64,000 nucleotides of DNA from Nocardioides currus (GTDB lineage Bacteria > Actinomycetota > Actinomycetes > Propionibacteriales > Nocardioidaceae). The notes beneath the pieces were generated by a model. That model was not told where the DNA came from. It made no database searches and saw only the letters and a list, made by a program, of their open reading frames with translations. The stretch spans positions 62,357-126,356 of the forward strand of contig NZ_PYXZ01000003.1 in assembly GCF_003057875.1 (NCBI RefSeq), written 5' to 3'. The position numbers and the translations under genes are program-made. Position 1 is the stretch's first letter, and every line of letters starts with the position of its first letter. Positions 1-9,059 of this stretch are shown here, one piece after another.

Positions 1-135
1 GATGTGGTTGTAGGCGAGCAGCACACCGCCGGATCGCGGCACGTTCTCCGTCCCGGTCATCTGGAACCGCTGGCCCAGGAGCCGGAAGCCGGCCTTCGCG
101 GTGAGGATGATCGGGGGATAGGTCACGTCGCGCAT
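1..135 (-). CDS. 1-acyl-glycerol-3-phosphate acyltransferase (PlsC-like), 5' part only
   Basis: This is the first 45 codons of a minus-strand gene that continues past the left edge. The N-terminus reads MRDVTYPPII, then a segment typical of lysophospholipid acyltransferases (VPRSGGVLLAYNHI). It ends just where the NHxSxxD catalytic motif would continue, so only the N and H are visible. The family transfers an acyl chain to the sn-2 position of lysophosphatidate at the membrane. The ATG at 135-133 is supported by TAGGCT at 148-143, 7 nt upstream, which fits a leaderless transcript. The family call rests on a short fragment. Confidence 0.6.
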   Translation of the reverse strand, partial: MRDVTYPPIILTAKAGFRLLGQRFQMTGTENVPRSGGVLLAYNHI

Positions 136-266
136 GTCGGCGAGCCTAGGGTGCCCGGGGGCCGGCGGCGAGGGTGACATGTGTCATGGGCCGCCCGTGC
201 AGGACGCACCCGGACCGGTGAGCAGCCGCACTGCCGCCGCCGCGTCCGCGCCAGCAGGCTGGTGCC

Positions 267-1253
267 ATGACCAACGAGGACAGTTCCATCGCCATCAGCT
301 GCCGCGGCGTCGAGCGCACCTACGGTGCCGGTCGCGACGCGTTCACCGCCGTCCGCGGGGTCGACCTCGACGTACCTGCCGGGTCGATCACCGCGCTCCT
401 CGGCACCAACGGGGCGGGCAAGACCTCGACCGTCGAGCTCATCGAGGGGCTGGCGCCGGCCGCGGCCGGCGAGATCCGGGTGCTGGGTCTCGACCCGTGG
501 CGCGATCGTGAGGCCGTACGCCGCCGCACAGGCGTGCTCCTGCAAGCCAGCGGGTTCTCGGGCGACCTCACGGTCCGCGAGACGATGCGGATGCAGGCGA
601 GCCTGACGTCCACCGCGCGCCCGATCGACGCGGCGCTGGACGACCTGGCGCTGCTGGACAAGGCCGAGACGCGCGTCGGGCAGCTCTCCGGTGGTGAGCA
701 ACGCCGTCTCGACATCGCGTGCGCGCTGCTCGGCGACCCCGCCGTGCTCTTCCTCGACGAGCCGTCCAACGGTCTCGATGTCGAGAGCCGCCGTCGCGTC
801 TGGGACCTCGTCGCCGCCCTGCGCGACCGGGGCGCGGCCATCCTGCTGACCACCCACTACCTCGACGAGGCCCAGCGCCTGGCCGACCGGATCGAGCTGA
901 TGCACGCCGGCCGGATCGAGCGCAGCGGCAGCCCGGCCGACATCGTCGCCGACCTCCCGAGCACCATCAGCTTCGCGACCTCGTCGCTGCGCAGCGCGCC
1001 GCCGCTGCCCGACCTCGGACAGCTCCGGGTCGTCGAGCACCGCGGAACGGCGACGATCGAGACCCACGAGCTGCAGGGCAGCCTGGGCGCGCTGCTGGCC
1101 TGGGCGTCGAGCCACGACGTCCACCTCGACGAGCTCCGCGCCGAGACGGCGTCCCTCGAGCGCGCCTTCCTGGCCCTGACCAGCAAGGACAGCAGCAGCA
1201 AGGACCGAGGGTCCAGCGAGCACCCCGACCAGACGAAGGAGCACGCCGCATGA
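267..1253 (+). CDS. ABC exporter ATP-binding subunit
   Basis: This 328-aa cytoplasmic ATPase powers the membrane permease encoded next. Walker A is GTNGAGKT (46-53), the signature is LSGGEQ (140-145), Walker B is VLFLDEP (160-166) and the H-loop histidine is H197. About 100 residues follow the nucleotide-binding domain, as in DrrA/CcmA-type exporters of drugs, lipids or antibiotics. Its TGA overlaps the ATG of the permease, so the two are translationally coupled. The substrate cannot be read from the sequence. A sensor kinase and response regulator follow on the same strand and probably control the exporter. Confidence 0.93.
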   Translation: MTNEDSSIAISCRGVERTYGAGRDAFTAVRGVDLDVPAGSITALLGTNGAGKTSTVELIEGLAPAAAGEIRVLGLDPWRDREAVRRRTGVLLQASGFSGDLTVRETMRMQASLTSTARPIDAALDDLALLDKAETRVGQLSGGEQRRLDIACALLGDPAVLFLDEPSNGLDVESRRRVWDLVAALRDRGAAILLTTHYLDEAQRLADRIELMHAGRIERSGSPADIVADLPSTISFATSSLRSAPPLPDLGQLRVVEHRGTATIETHELQGSLGALLAWASSHDVHLDELRAETASLERAFLALTSKDSSSKDRGSSEHPDQTKEHAA

Positions 1254-1996
1254 GCACCACCGCCGCCCCCGCCCCCACCCAGACCCGGGCCGTCGGCCGC
1301 GTCCTCGGGCTCAGCCGCGCCAACGCGACCCTGATGGTCCGCAACCCGCTGACCCTGGCCTACGGCGTCGTCACCCCACTGCTGCCGCTCGGGTTCGTCG
1401 CGCTCAGCGGGAGCGAGGACGCCGCGACGGGCGGAGCGATCTCGACCGTGCTGATGGTCGCCTGGCTGCTCCCGGTCTACTACAACGTGTTGTCGATCAT
1501 CGTGACCCGGCGCGACGAGCTCGTCCTCAAGCGCCTGCGCACGGGGGAGGCGCGCGACCACGAGCTGCTGCTCTCCATGTGCCTGCCGGGCGTCGTCATC
1601 TCCCTCGCCGTCGCCGCCCTCGCGGTCGTGGTGGCCACGGTCATGGGCCAGGCGCCGGGATCGCTGGCGACGTACGGACTGGCGGCGATCGGCGGCAGCG
1701 TGATGTGCGCGGCGCTGGCCGTGTGGACCGCCTCGTGGACCCGCAACGCGGAGGCCGCGCAGATGACGAGCCTGCCCGTGCTGACGCTGATGATGCTCGG
1801 CACCTTCGCCCGCGCCCTGCCGGAGCGGGCGCAGGAGGTCGTGGCGCTGACACCTGGCGGCGCCCTCGACGCACTGGCCCGGCTGAGCTGGGGGGCCGAC
1901 GTCGACGCCCTTCGGGCCGCTGCCGTCGTCGTCGTCTGGACGGGCGCCGCGCTGTGGGTCGCGTCTCGGTCGATGCGCTGGGAGCCGCGTCGGTGA
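1250..1996 (+). CDS. ABC-2 type exporter permease
   Basis: This 248-aa integral membrane protein has about six hydrophobic helices and the usual ABC-2 layout: a basic N-terminus, then LTLAYGVVTPLLPLGFVAL. It is the membrane half of the exporter whose ATPase ends inside its start codon (ATGA). The ATG at 1250 is fixed by that overlap; a longer in-frame reading into the ATPase gene has no membrane character and is a shadow. The histidine kinase gene starts 22 nt downstream. The substrate is unknown. Confidence 0.9.
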   Translation: MSTTAAPAPTQTRAVGRVLGLSRANATLMVRNPLTLAYGVVTPLLPLGFVALSGSEDAATGGAISTVLMVAWLLPVYYNVLSIIVTRRDELVLKRLRTGEARDHELLLSMCLPGVVISLAVAALAVVVATVMGQAPGSLATYGLAAIGGSVMCAALAVWTASWTRNAEAAQMTSLPVLTLMMLGTFARALPERAQEVVALTPGGALDALARLSWGADVDALRAAAVVVVWTGAALWVASRSMRWEPRR

Positions 1997-2018
1997 GCCA
2001 CGGCCTAGGCTCGCGGTC

Positions 2019-3176
2019 ATGAAGTCGCCGCGCGTGCGCCGTACCCAGGTCGAGTGGGTCGACCTCTACACGCGCCAGACCCTGCTGTGGCTGATGTGGC
2101 TCACGCTCGGCTTCATCCTCGTCGGCGCAGCCCCGGTCGCGGAGGCGAACCCGCCGGCGATGCTCACGCTGGTCGTGATCGCCCTCGTGCTCGGCGTCAC
2201 GGGGACCTATGCCCAACGGGCGGTCGCCGACGCGTGGCCGGGCGCGCAGCCCACGCCGGGGCGGCCGGTGCTGGTGATGCTCGGCGTCGCCGCCGCGTGC
2301 ACCGCCGCGGCGGCGGTGCTCCCGGCCGACCCGCGCCTCGCCGGCCTCTCGCTGGTGTGGATCGGGACCGTCTACGCCCTCGCCGGGCTGCGCGACCGCC
2401 GCCACCTGGTGGCGCTGCTCGTCGTGCTGAGCGCGGGGGCGTACGTCGCCACGGGCTCCCCGGGCACGCTGGCCCTCTCCGTCGGAGCCGGCCTGTTCCT
2501 CGGGTTCACGGTCCACATCTCGCTGTGGATGCTCGACGTGGTGAGGCGGCTCGACCGCAGCCGTGACACCGAGGCCGCGCTGGCCGTCGCCGAGGAACGA
2601 CTGCGCTTCTCCCGCGACGTCCACGACGTGCTCGGGCGCCACCTGTCCACCATCGCGGTGCGCGCCGAGCTCGCCGCGGCCCTGGCCCGACGCGGTGACC
2701 CGAGCGCCGCGGACACGATGCTCGAGGTGCGGACGACGGCCCACGACGCGCTGCGGGAGGCGCGCGAGCTCGCCCGTGGCTATCGCGCCAGCAGCCTGGA
2801 GCGCGAGCTCGAGGGTGCGAGCTCGCTGCTGGCCGCCGCCGGCATCGAGACGGTCGTCAGCGTCGCCGACCTCCCCGCGCGGTGGCACGAGCCGGCCGCA
2901 TGGGTGGTGCGCGAGGCCGTGACCAACGTGCTGCGGCACTCCGCCGCCACGAAGGTGGAGATCGCCTGGCGCGACGGGGTGCTGTCGGTCGCCAACGACG
3001 GCTCGGGGGAGCAGCAGCGCTCGGGCAACGGGCTCGGCATCGTCGGTCTCGGCGAGCGGCTCGCGCCGTTGGGCTCGGTGGTCAGCACGACGCTGCGTGA
3101 CGGGCGCTGGACCCTGGCCGCGACCATGCCCGACGACCTGCGCGCTCCGACCGTTGCCGCGAAGGCGCACGCATGA
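2019..3176 (+). CDS. DesK/NarL-type sensor histidine kinase
   Basis: This 385-aa membrane kinase has about five N-terminal helices (residues 20-175), a HisKA_3 dimerisation segment with the phospho-accepting histidine in RDVHDVLG (H202), and an HATPase_c domain with the N-box EAVTNVLRH and G-box GLGIVGLGERL. Such DesK-like kinases sense membrane or cell-envelope state. The ATG at 2019 is preceded by TAGGCT (2006-2011) with a 7-nt gap, so the mRNA may be leaderless. The stop overlaps the response regulator start by 4 nt. The neighbouring ABC exporter is the likely target. Confidence 0.93.
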   Translation: MKSPRVRRTQVEWVDLYTRQTLLWLMWLTLGFILVGAAPVAEANPPAMLTLVVIALVLGVTGTYAQRAVADAWPGAQPTPGRPVLVMLGVAAACTAAAAVLPADPRLAGLSLVWIGTVYALAGLRDRRHLVALLVVLSAGAYVATGSPGTLALSVGAGLFLGFTVHISLWMLDVVRRLDRSRDTEAALAVAEERLRFSRDVHDVLGRHLSTIAVRAELAAALARRGDPSAADTMLEVRTTAHDALREARELARGYRASSLERELEGASSLLAAAGIETVVSVADLPARWHEPAAWVVREAVTNVLRHSAATKVEIAWRDGVLSVANDGSGEQQRSGNGLGIVGLGERLAPLGSVVSTTLRDGRWTLAATMPDDLRAPTVAAKAHA

Positions 3177-3796
3177 TCCGGATCCTGGTCGCCGACGACG
3201 AGAACCTCATCCGGGCCGCGCTCGCCCAGCTCCTCGACCTCGAGGACGACCTCACGGTGGTGGCGCAGGCGGCGTCGGGCCGGGCCGCGCTCGACCAGGC
3301 CCGCGTGCTGTGCGCCGACCGCGGGCCCGACGGTGGCCTCGACGTCGCCGTGCTCGACCTCCAGATGCCCGAGCCCGACGGCATCGCCGTCGCCGCCGAG
3401 CTCGCCGGGCTGGACGTCCACAGCATCATCGTCACCAGCCACGGCCGGCCGGGGCACCTGAAGCGTGCGCTGGCCGCCGGCGTGCGTGGTTTCCTGCCCA
3501 AGACCACCGAGGCGGCGCGGCTCGCGGAGGTGATCCGTTCCGTCGCGGGCGGTGGGAGGTACGTCGACCCGGAGCTCGCCGCCGAGGCGATCGGGGCCGG
3601 CGACTCGCCGCTGACGCCGCGCGAGGCCGACTGCCTCGAGCTCGCGGCCGACGGCGCCACGATCGAGGACATCGCCGCCCGCGCGCACCTCTCGCCCGGC
3701 ACGGTGCGCAACTACCTCTCGAGCGCGATCACCAAGCTGGGCGCGGCCAACCGGCACGACGCGTGCGCGATCGCCGTACGCATGGGGTGGATCTAG
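3173..3796 (+). CDS. NarL/LuxR-family response regulator
   Basis: This 207-aa regulator is the partner of the kinase just upstream (ATGA overlap). The receiver domain has acidic residues near the N-terminus (VADDEN) and the phospho-accepting Asp in LDLQMPEPDG (D62). The C-terminal LuxR-type helix-turn-helix begins at LTPREADCLELAADG and includes the recognition helix SPGTVRNYLSSAI. It is a DesR-like DNA-binding protein and probably activates the ABC exporter genes at 267-1996. Its stop lies 4 nt before the end of the convergent aminotransferase gene, with no room for a long terminator. Confidence 0.94.
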   Translation: MIRILVADDENLIRAALAQLLDLEDDLTVVAQAASGRAALDQARVLCADRGPDGGLDVAVLDLQMPEPDGIAVAAELAGLDVHSIIVTSHGRPGHLKRALAAGVRGFLPKTTEAARLAEVIRSVAGGGRYVDPELAAEAIGAGDSPLTPREADCLELAADGATIEDIAARAHLSPGTVRNYLSSAITKLGAANRHDACAIAVRMGWI

Positions 3797-3800
3797 CCCG

Positions 3801-5024
3801 TCAGCGGCGCATGGCGAGGAAGTCGGCGATCCGGCCGATGGCCTCCTCGAGCACCGAGGCCTCCGGCAGCGTGACGAGCCGGAAGTGGTCGGGCGCGAAC
3901 CAGTTGAAGCCGGTGCCGTGGGTGACGAGGATCTTCTTGGCGCGCAGCAGCTCGATCACGAACTCCTGGTCGTCCTCGATCGGGTAGACCTCCGGGTCGA
4001 GGCGGGGGAAGCAGTAGAGGGCGCCCTTCGGGGTCACGTTGGAGACGCCGGGGATCTCGTTGAGCAGCCGGTCGGCGAGCATCGACTGCTCGTAGAACCG
4101 GCCGCCGGGGCCGATGAACTCCTCGATCGACTGGTAGCCGCCGAGCGCGGTCTGGATCGCGTGCTGGGCGGGGACGTTGGCGCACATGCGCATGTTGGCG
4201 ACCAGCGTCAGGCCCTCGAGGAAGTCGGTGGCGATCTCCTTGGGCCCGGAGATCATCAGCCAGCCGGCGCGGTAGCCACACACGCGGTAGGCCTTGGACA
4301 GGCCGCTGAAGGTCAGGCACAGGACGTCGTTGCCGGCGAAGGTCGCCGCGTGGTGGTGCTCGGCGTCCTCGAACAGGATCTTCTCGTAGATCTCGTCGGC
4401 GAAGACGACCAGCTGGTGGCGGCGGGCGATGTCGATGAGGCCCTTGACGATCTCCTCGCTGTAGACCGCGCCCGTCGGGTTGTTGGGGTTGATGATCACG
4501 AGGCCGTGGGTGTTCTCGGTGATCTTCGACTCGATGTCGGCCAGGTCGGGGTTCCAGCCGTTCTCCTCGTCGCAGCGGTAGTGCACCGCCGTACCCCCCG
4601 ACAGCGTGATCGCGCCCGTCCACAGCGGATAGTCCGGGGCCGGGACGAGGATCTCGTTGCCGTCGTCGAGGAACGCCTGGAGGACCATCGAGATCAGCTC
4701 GGAGACGCCGTTGCCGATGAAGATGTCCTCGACGCTGCACTCGCGCAGGCCGTGGGACTGGTAGTAGTGCATGACCGCGGTGCGTGCGGAGTAGATGCCC
4801 TGCGAGTCGCTGTAGCCCTGCGCCTCCGGCAGGTGGTGGATCATGTCGGCCAGGATCGCCTCGGGCGCCGCGAAGCCGAAGGGTGCGGTGTTGCCGATGT
4901 TGAGCTTGAGGATGCGGTGTCCCTCTGCCTCGAGGCGCTGGGCCTCGACCAGGATCGGACCGCGGACGTCGTAACGAACCCCTTGCAGCTTCTTGCTCTG
5001 GCGGATCTGGCGCATGGGAGCCAT
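3801..5024 (-). CDS. alaA: PLP-dependent aminotransferase, AlaA type
   Basis: This 407-aa fold-type I aminotransferase very likely interconverts alanine and pyruvate using glutamate/2-oxoglutarate. Visible motifs are INPNNPTG (178-185, PLP/substrate binding), ADEIYE (209-214, Asp to the pyridine nitrogen) and SGLSKAYR with Lys244 as the Schiff-base lysine. The pattern N-terminal GNTAPFGF with GYSDSQGIYSAR is typical of the AlaA/YfbQ group. An alternative ATG lies three codons downstream (5015). The GNAT gene is divergent, only 34 bp away. Confidence 0.9.
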   Translation of the reverse strand: MAPMRQIRQSKKLQGVRYDVRGPILVEAQRLEAEGHRILKLNIGNTAPFGFAAPEAILADMIHHLPEAQGYSDSQGIYSARTAVMHYYQSHGLRECSVEDIFIGNGVSELISMVLQAFLDDGNEILVPAPDYPLWTGAITLSGGTAVHYRCDEENGWNPDLADIESKITENTHGLVIINPNNPTGAVYSEEIVKGLIDIARRHQLVVFADEIYEKILFEDAEHHHAATFAGNDVLCLTFSGLSKAYRVCGYRAGWLMISGPKEIATDFLEGLTLVANMRMCANVPAQHAIQTALGGYQSIEEFIGPGGRFYEQSMLADRLLNEIPGVSNVTPKGALYCFPRLDPEVYPIEDDQEFVIELLRAKKILVTHGTGFNWFAPDHFRLVTLPEASVLEEAIGRIADFLAMRR

Positions 5025-5058
5025 CCTCGCAGGCGGGCTTGCGGCCTAGCATGGACAT

Positions 5059-5706
5059 ATGTCGCGGCGGACACTCCCGATCACGCTCGACCACCTCGCA
5101 CGGGTGCGCGAGCCGTGCCGTTCCTGCCTGTACTGGTGCACCGACCCGGTCAGCCGCGCGCGGCTCGACGACGGCGAGGAGACCCCGGCGCGCGACGCCT
5201 GGCTGTCGTGGGTGCTGCGCGAGTGGGGCTCCGCCGGCCGGGTCGCGGTCATCGACGGGGAGGTCGTCGGGCACGCGATCTACGCTCCGGCGGCGTTCTT
5301 CCCGGGCGCGGCCGGCATCCCGACCTCGCCGCCCTCGCCCGACGCGATCCTGCTCTCCACGGTGTACGTCGATCCGTCGGCCCGCAAGCGCGGCGTGGGC
5401 CGGCTCCTGGTGCAGGCGATGGCGCGCGACCTCGTCAAGCGCGAGATCTCGGCGGTCGAGGCGTTCGGCGACACCCGCGGCCGCTCGGTGGGCTGCGTGA
5501 TGCCCGCGGAGTTCCTGGGCCGGGTCGGCTTCAAGACCCAGCGGGCCCACGTCACCACCCCCCGGATGCGGATGGACCTGCGCTCGGTGGTGACGTGGAA
5601 GTCGGAGGTCGAGGTGGCGTTGGAGAAGCTGTGGGGCGTCGTCCGGCCGCACCCGCAGCCCGCGCCCAAGACCAGCCACGCGACCAGCCACCGCGACCGG
5701 ACATGA
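5059..5706 (+). CDS. GNAT family N-acetyltransferase
   Basis: This 215-aa protein has a GNAT core. A strand TVYVDPSARKRGVGRLL carries the acetyl-CoA pyrophosphate-binding R-x-x-G-x-G signature (RKRGVG), followed by an amphipathic helix. A cysteine pair (CRSCLYWC) near the N-terminus is unusual and could bind a metal or respond to redox; that is inference. The ATG is preceded by TAGCAT (5047-5052) with a 6-nt gap, suggesting a leaderless transcript. It converges on trxA across a strong hairpin (5709-5741). The acetyl acceptor is unknown. Confidence 0.85.
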   Translation: MSRRTLPITLDHLARVREPCRSCLYWCTDPVSRARLDDGEETPARDAWLSWVLREWGSAGRVAVIDGEVVGHAIYAPAAFFPGAAGIPTSPPSPDAILLSTVYVDPSARKRGVGRLLVQAMARDLVKREISAVEAFGDTRGRSVGCVMPAEFLGRVGFKTQRAHVTTPRMRMDLRSVVTWKSEVEVALEKLWGVVRPHPQPAPKTSHATSHRDRT

Positions 5707-5708
5707 CA

Positions 5709-5741
5709 CGACCCCCGCTCCGCGAGGCGGAACGGGGGTCG
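5709..5741. terminator. Bidirectional hairpin terminator between GNAT gene and trxA
   Basis: Arms 5709-5723 and 5727-5741 pair over 15 positions with one mismatch and a 3-nt loop (gag), directly between two convergent stop codons. There is no clear U-tract, which is usual for high-GC actinobacteria. Confidence 0.75.
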
Positions 5742-5752
5742 GGACGGGTGGC

Positions 5753-6076
5753 TCAGATGAAGTCGGCGAGCTCCTTGAGGAGCGCGGCCTTCGGCTTGGC
5801 GCCGACGATGGACTTCACGACCTCGCCGCCCTGGTAGACGTTGATCGTCGGGATGCCGGTCACACGGTAGGACGACGGCGTGACGGGGTTCTCGTCCACG
5901 TTCATCTTCAGGAACGTGATCTTCTCGCCGTGCTCGGCGTTGATCTCGTCGAGGATCGGGGCGACCTGGCGGCACGGGCCACACCACTCGGCCCAGAAGT
6001 CGACGAGGACGGGCTTGTCGGACTTGAGGACCTGCTCGTCGAACTGCGCGTCGGTGACGGCGGAGATGTTGCCCAC
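5753..6076 (-). CDS. trxA: Thioredoxin
   Basis: This 107-aa thioredoxin has the active site WCGPC (C32, C35) and the conserved cis-Pro loop GIPTINVY. It reduces protein disulfides and is itself reduced by thioredoxin reductase, encoded here at 12158-13159. I chose the GTG at 6076 because AAGGG lies about 8 nt upstream and the protein then matches the normal family length; a longer reading from 6124 adds 16 residues without homology. A SigH/SigR-type promoter lies at 6120-6146. In mycobacteria and Streptomyces trxB and trxA are adjacent; here about 6 kb separates them. Confidence 0.97.
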   Translation of the reverse strand: MGNISAVTDAQFDEQVLKSDKPVLVDFWAEWCGPCRQVAPILDEINAEHGEKITFLKMNVDENPVTPSSYRVTGIPTINVYQGGEVVKSIVGAKPKAALLKELADFI

Positions 6077-6119
6077 GGGGGTGCCCTTTCGGTAGTCGGG
6101 TGACGTCTGTAGTCCAGTC

Positions 6120-6146
6120 AACACCAGTCCACCGACATCTGTTCCC
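6120..6146 (-). promoter_or_regulatory. SigH/SigR-type promoter of trxA
   Basis: On the minus strand GGGAAC (6146-6141) is followed by exactly 18 nt and GTT (6122-6120). This matches the GGAAC/T-N18-GTT consensus of thiol-stress ECF sigma factors (SigR in Streptomyces, SigH in mycobacteria), which control thioredoxin genes. The start codon is about 44 nt downstream of GTT. trxB has the same element with the same spacing. Confidence 0.75.
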
Positions 6147-6220
6147 GACCGGCATGCGACCTGCGGGAACAGGTACGGCGCCCGCCACCCCCGTGTGCGG
6201 ACGCCGTACGACTGGGGTGC

Positions 6221-7324
6221 TCAGAAGGAGCAGAGGGCCTTCGCGTCGCCGAAGACGAGGTAGTCGTAGCCGGAACCGGCCGTGCGCTGCGTGGCGATCC
6301 GGAGTCTCAGGGCGTTGGTGACGTCGATGGAGACCGGGTTGCTGGTCCCGAGGGCAATGGCGTCCTTCGTGGCCTTCTGCACCGAGTCGGAGAAGAGCTG
6401 GTAGGAGTAGCGGGTCGTGGTGCTCGCGGTGTCGAGCAGTCCCACTGTCGCGGTGAACGTCTTGCAGGACCGCGCCAGGTTCCACTCTCCCGACCCGACG
6501 CCACTGGAGGTCTCCATCGTGACGGAGGTGGCGTAGGGCACGGCATTGATCGTTGCCGGGCCGTATTCGACGTAGCCCGAGACCCGCGAAGGCATCTTGC
6601 TCTCGCCGAGCGGGTACCAGCCGTAGACCGCGATCACGCCGGCCCCGACGGCGGTCTCCAGCGTGGTGGCGCTCGGCGGCGCGTACACGCGGATGCCGAT
6701 CTTGCCCGCGGTGCCGATCGGCCCGGTCAGCGTCCAGCTGCCGGCGGCGTCGACGAGGCCGGTGGCGATGTTGCCCCAGGTCTTGCCCGCGGCGTCGTAC
6801 GCCTGGAGGGCGACCGGCTTGCCGGCCAGGTTGGCCGACGCCGTGCCCCCGACGGTGATCGTCTGCCCGGCCTCGATCTCCGGGGCCGCGCCCGTGACCA
6901 GGGTCAGCGAGGCGGCCTGCGGGGTGGCCGGCGGTGGGGGCGGCGTGGTGGGGACGTTGCCGACCGTGACCAGGCGCTGCGGGCTGCAGGAGCGGCCGAC
7001 GCAGGCCTTGTAGTAGCGGCTGAAGGTCGTCACGCCCTCGGAGTACCTGAACTTGCCGCGCTTCTTGACCCGCGTGGTGCCCTCGAGGTTCCACGAGGCC
7101 CGGTCGAGCGGGCGCTGGTAGATCCGCACCTTCGCGCCGCGGCGGGCCCCGGTGCGGCCGGTGAGCGTGACCCGGGAGTGCGGCGCGACCGTCGAGGGGG
7201 CGGACAGCGAGATCCGGGCCTGGGCGGCCTGTCGCTCGGCGGGCGCGGAGGCCTGTCCGGCGGACACCGGGAGCAGGGTCGCGGTCGCGAGCAGGCTGGC
7301 AACGGCGAGGGAGGTACGGCGCAT
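6221..7324 (-). CDS. Secreted protein with NPCBM-like carbohydrate-binding domain
   Basis: This 367-aa exported protein has a signal peptide (MRRT, hydrophobic core, likely cleavage after GQASA). A beta-rich Ig-like module follows (residues 40-115), then a proline-rich linker, a second beta module (140-220) and a C-terminal region of about 150 aa. In that last region YVEYGPATINAVPYATSV, a CKTF segment and VGLLDTAS look like NPCBM/NEW2 sugar-binding domains. No catalytic domain is visible, so it is probably an accessory or cell-surface polysaccharide-binding protein. It lies in the insert that separates trxA from trxB. Confidence 0.7.
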   Translation of the reverse strand: MRRTSLAVASLLATATLLPVSAGQASAPAERQAAQARISLSAPSTVAPHSRVTLTGRTGARRGAKVRIYQRPLDRASWNLEGTTRVKKRGKFRYSEGVTTFSRYYKACVGRSCSPQRLVTVGNVPTTPPPPPATPQAASLTLVTGAAPEIEAGQTITVGGTASANLAGKPVALQAYDAAGKTWGNIATGLVDAAGSWTLTGPIGTAGKIGIRVYAPPSATTLETAVGAGVIAVYGWYPLGESKMPSRVSGYVEYGPATINAVPYATSVTMETSSGVGSGEWNLARSCKTFTATVGLLDTASTTTRYSYQLFSDSVQKATKDAIALGTSNPVSIDVTNALRLRIATQRTAGSGYDYLVFGDAKALCSF

Positions 7325-7419
7325 GGGTGCTCCACGGGGGTCGGACGCGAGGTCGGGTGGGTCGGCTCGCGCACGATAGGCAAGGAAGGGTGCCCGCCGG
7401 CATCCCCAGATCCGGGGGG

Positions 7420-8919
7420 TCAGACCGCCGGGTCGACCACCCGTGTGCCGTTGCGCAGCCACCAGGCCGCCGCGCCGCGGACGTCCTCGGCGAGCGACTC
7501 GTCGTCGGCGAGCCTGGCCACCAGCGCGTGGCCGCTGAGTCCGGCAGCCGCCAGCGCGGCCAACGTGTCGCCGTCGCGGATCGCGTCGATCAGCACCTCG
7601 TCGGGCAGGAGCACGCCCGACGTGCCCGCCACCCGCAGTCCGACCCGCCGCAGCCGCTCGTCGCGGCCCGACACCCACCGGTGCAGGCGGTCGGGCGGCG
7701 CGTGCGTGAAGGCCGGCAACCGTCGGCCCGCGCGATCGCGGATCACCGGGTCGGGATGGGCTTCGACCACGTGGACCACCTCGTCGGCGACGGCGGCCGC
7801 GAGGTCGGGGAGCGCGGTGAGCAGCATGTAGCCGGTGACGGCGCGGGTCTCGTGCGGGCCGAAGACGATGTCGTGCACCAGCCGGGCCAGCATGGGCTGC
7901 TCCCGCAGTCCGAGGTCGGACGTGACAGACCTGGCCAGCACCTCGGACTCGTGCCAGTGCGCCTCGTGCAGCCCGGCCATCCCGACCAGCGACTGCGCGC
8001 CCGGCGCGAGGGCGCGAACCGGCCGCACCGGCGCGGGCGACAGCTCGGCCGGCGGCACCAGCCGCAGCACGTGCGAGAGCCAGCGCCACTGCTCGGAGTC
8101 GGGCTCGGTCTCGTTGTAGATCTCGAGCAGCGGGCGCACCAGCGGCGACCAGAAGTCGGGGTCGCCGCTGATCGACGCCATGTTCTCCAGCCCGAGGCAG
8201 GCGGCGGTCACGACGCGGTCGCGCGGGTCCCGCAGCAGCTCGAGGCACCAGGCGAGGGCGTCGGGGGAGACGTGCTCGCCGACGGCACTCATGAGGTCGG
8301 CCAGGAACTGCACGTGCGGCTCGGCGAGACGCTCGCGGGCGACATCGAGCATGACCTCGCCGTACGGACCGCACCGCATGAGGGCGAGCGCCTCGTAGCG
8401 CGTCGTGTAGGCGCTGGCGACCGAGCGGTCCATCTCGCCGACGAGCCGGTGGAGCAGGGAAGCCGCGAGGTCGACCGGCAGGCCGAGGGCGGCGGGGCCG
8501 GAGAAGGCGCGGGCCCACGCCAGCCAGTCGCCGCCGTGGGGGGAGGCGCGGACCCGGCCGAGGAGCGCCGACATCTCGGCCACGGTCGTGACGTCGGGTC
8601 CCGGGTCGCGGTCGGCGGGGCTGTAGGCGAAGGTGCGGCACAGGATGTCGATGGGCGCGCGGACGGTGCCGGGCGCGAGTCCGAGGACCTCCTCGTACGA
8701 CGAGGCCACGCGCCCCGAGCGCACCGCACCGGTCTCCGCGCGGTGCACCACGGCCACGCTCACCCCGGCGTGGTCGGCGATGTCCTGGAGCCGGACGGGG
8801 GTGGGCGAGAGCTGGCGGGCCGTGCGCAGCAACCAGCCGATCCGCCGGCCCACGTCGATGCGTGACCCGCCCAGCGGGGTCTCGTCCGCGAGCACCCGCG
8901 GTGGCGCACCTGGTACCAC
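7420..8919 (-). CDS. HTH (XRE-like) regulator with helical-repeat C-terminus
   Basis: This 499-aa cytoplasmic protein begins with an XRE-type helix-turn-helix (RLQDIADHAGVSVAVVHRAE, about 43-62). About 400 mostly helical residues follow and resemble HEAT/armadillo-like repeats. I do not recognise a named family. GTG 8919 is supported by TACGGT (8931-8926) with a 6-nt gap. It is divergent from a large sensor kinase/response regulator pair, with an 8-bp-arm palindrome between them, so it may regulate that pair or itself; this is inference. Confidence 0.6.
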   Translation of the reverse strand: MVPGAPPRVLADETPLGGSRIDVGRRIGWLLRTARQLSPTPVRLQDIADHAGVSVAVVHRAETGAVRSGRVASSYEEVLGLAPGTVRAPIDILCRTFAYSPADRDPGPDVTTVAEMSALLGRVRASPHGGDWLAWARAFSGPAALGLPVDLAASLLHRLVGEMDRSVASAYTTRYEALALMRCGPYGEVMLDVARERLAEPHVQFLADLMSAVGEHVSPDALAWCLELLRDPRDRVVTAACLGLENMASISGDPDFWSPLVRPLLEIYNETEPDSEQWRWLSHVLRLVPPAELSPAPVRPVRALAPGAQSLVGMAGLHEAHWHESEVLARSVTSDLGLREQPMLARLVHDIVFGPHETRAVTGYMLLTALPDLAAAVADEVVHVVEAHPDPVIRDRAGRRLPAFTHAPPDRLHRWVSGRDERLRRVGLRVAGTSGVLLPDEVLIDAIRDGDTLAALAAAGLSGHALVARLADDESLAEDVRGAAAWWLRNGTRVVDPAV

Positions 8920-8945
8920 ACGCCCACCGTATGTCCCATCCCCGG

Positions 8946-8971
8946 TTTTCCTGGACGTCTGTTCAGGAAAA
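8946..8971. promoter_or_regulatory. Operator candidate in divergent promoter region
   Basis: Perfect 8-bp inverted arms (TTTTCCTG at 8946-8953, CAGGAAAA at 8964-8971) are separated by 10 nt. The site is AT-richer than its surroundings and sits in the divergent region between the HTH regulator and the sensor kinase. It could bind either that regulator or the response regulator. Confidence 0.45.
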
Positions 8972-9059
8972 TAGTCGCCGTTCCCCGTGCGTTGGACGCA
9001 GTCTCTCGTTGAACGATCAAGAGCAGACGATCACGAGCAGGCAGACCGGGGCGGTGCGC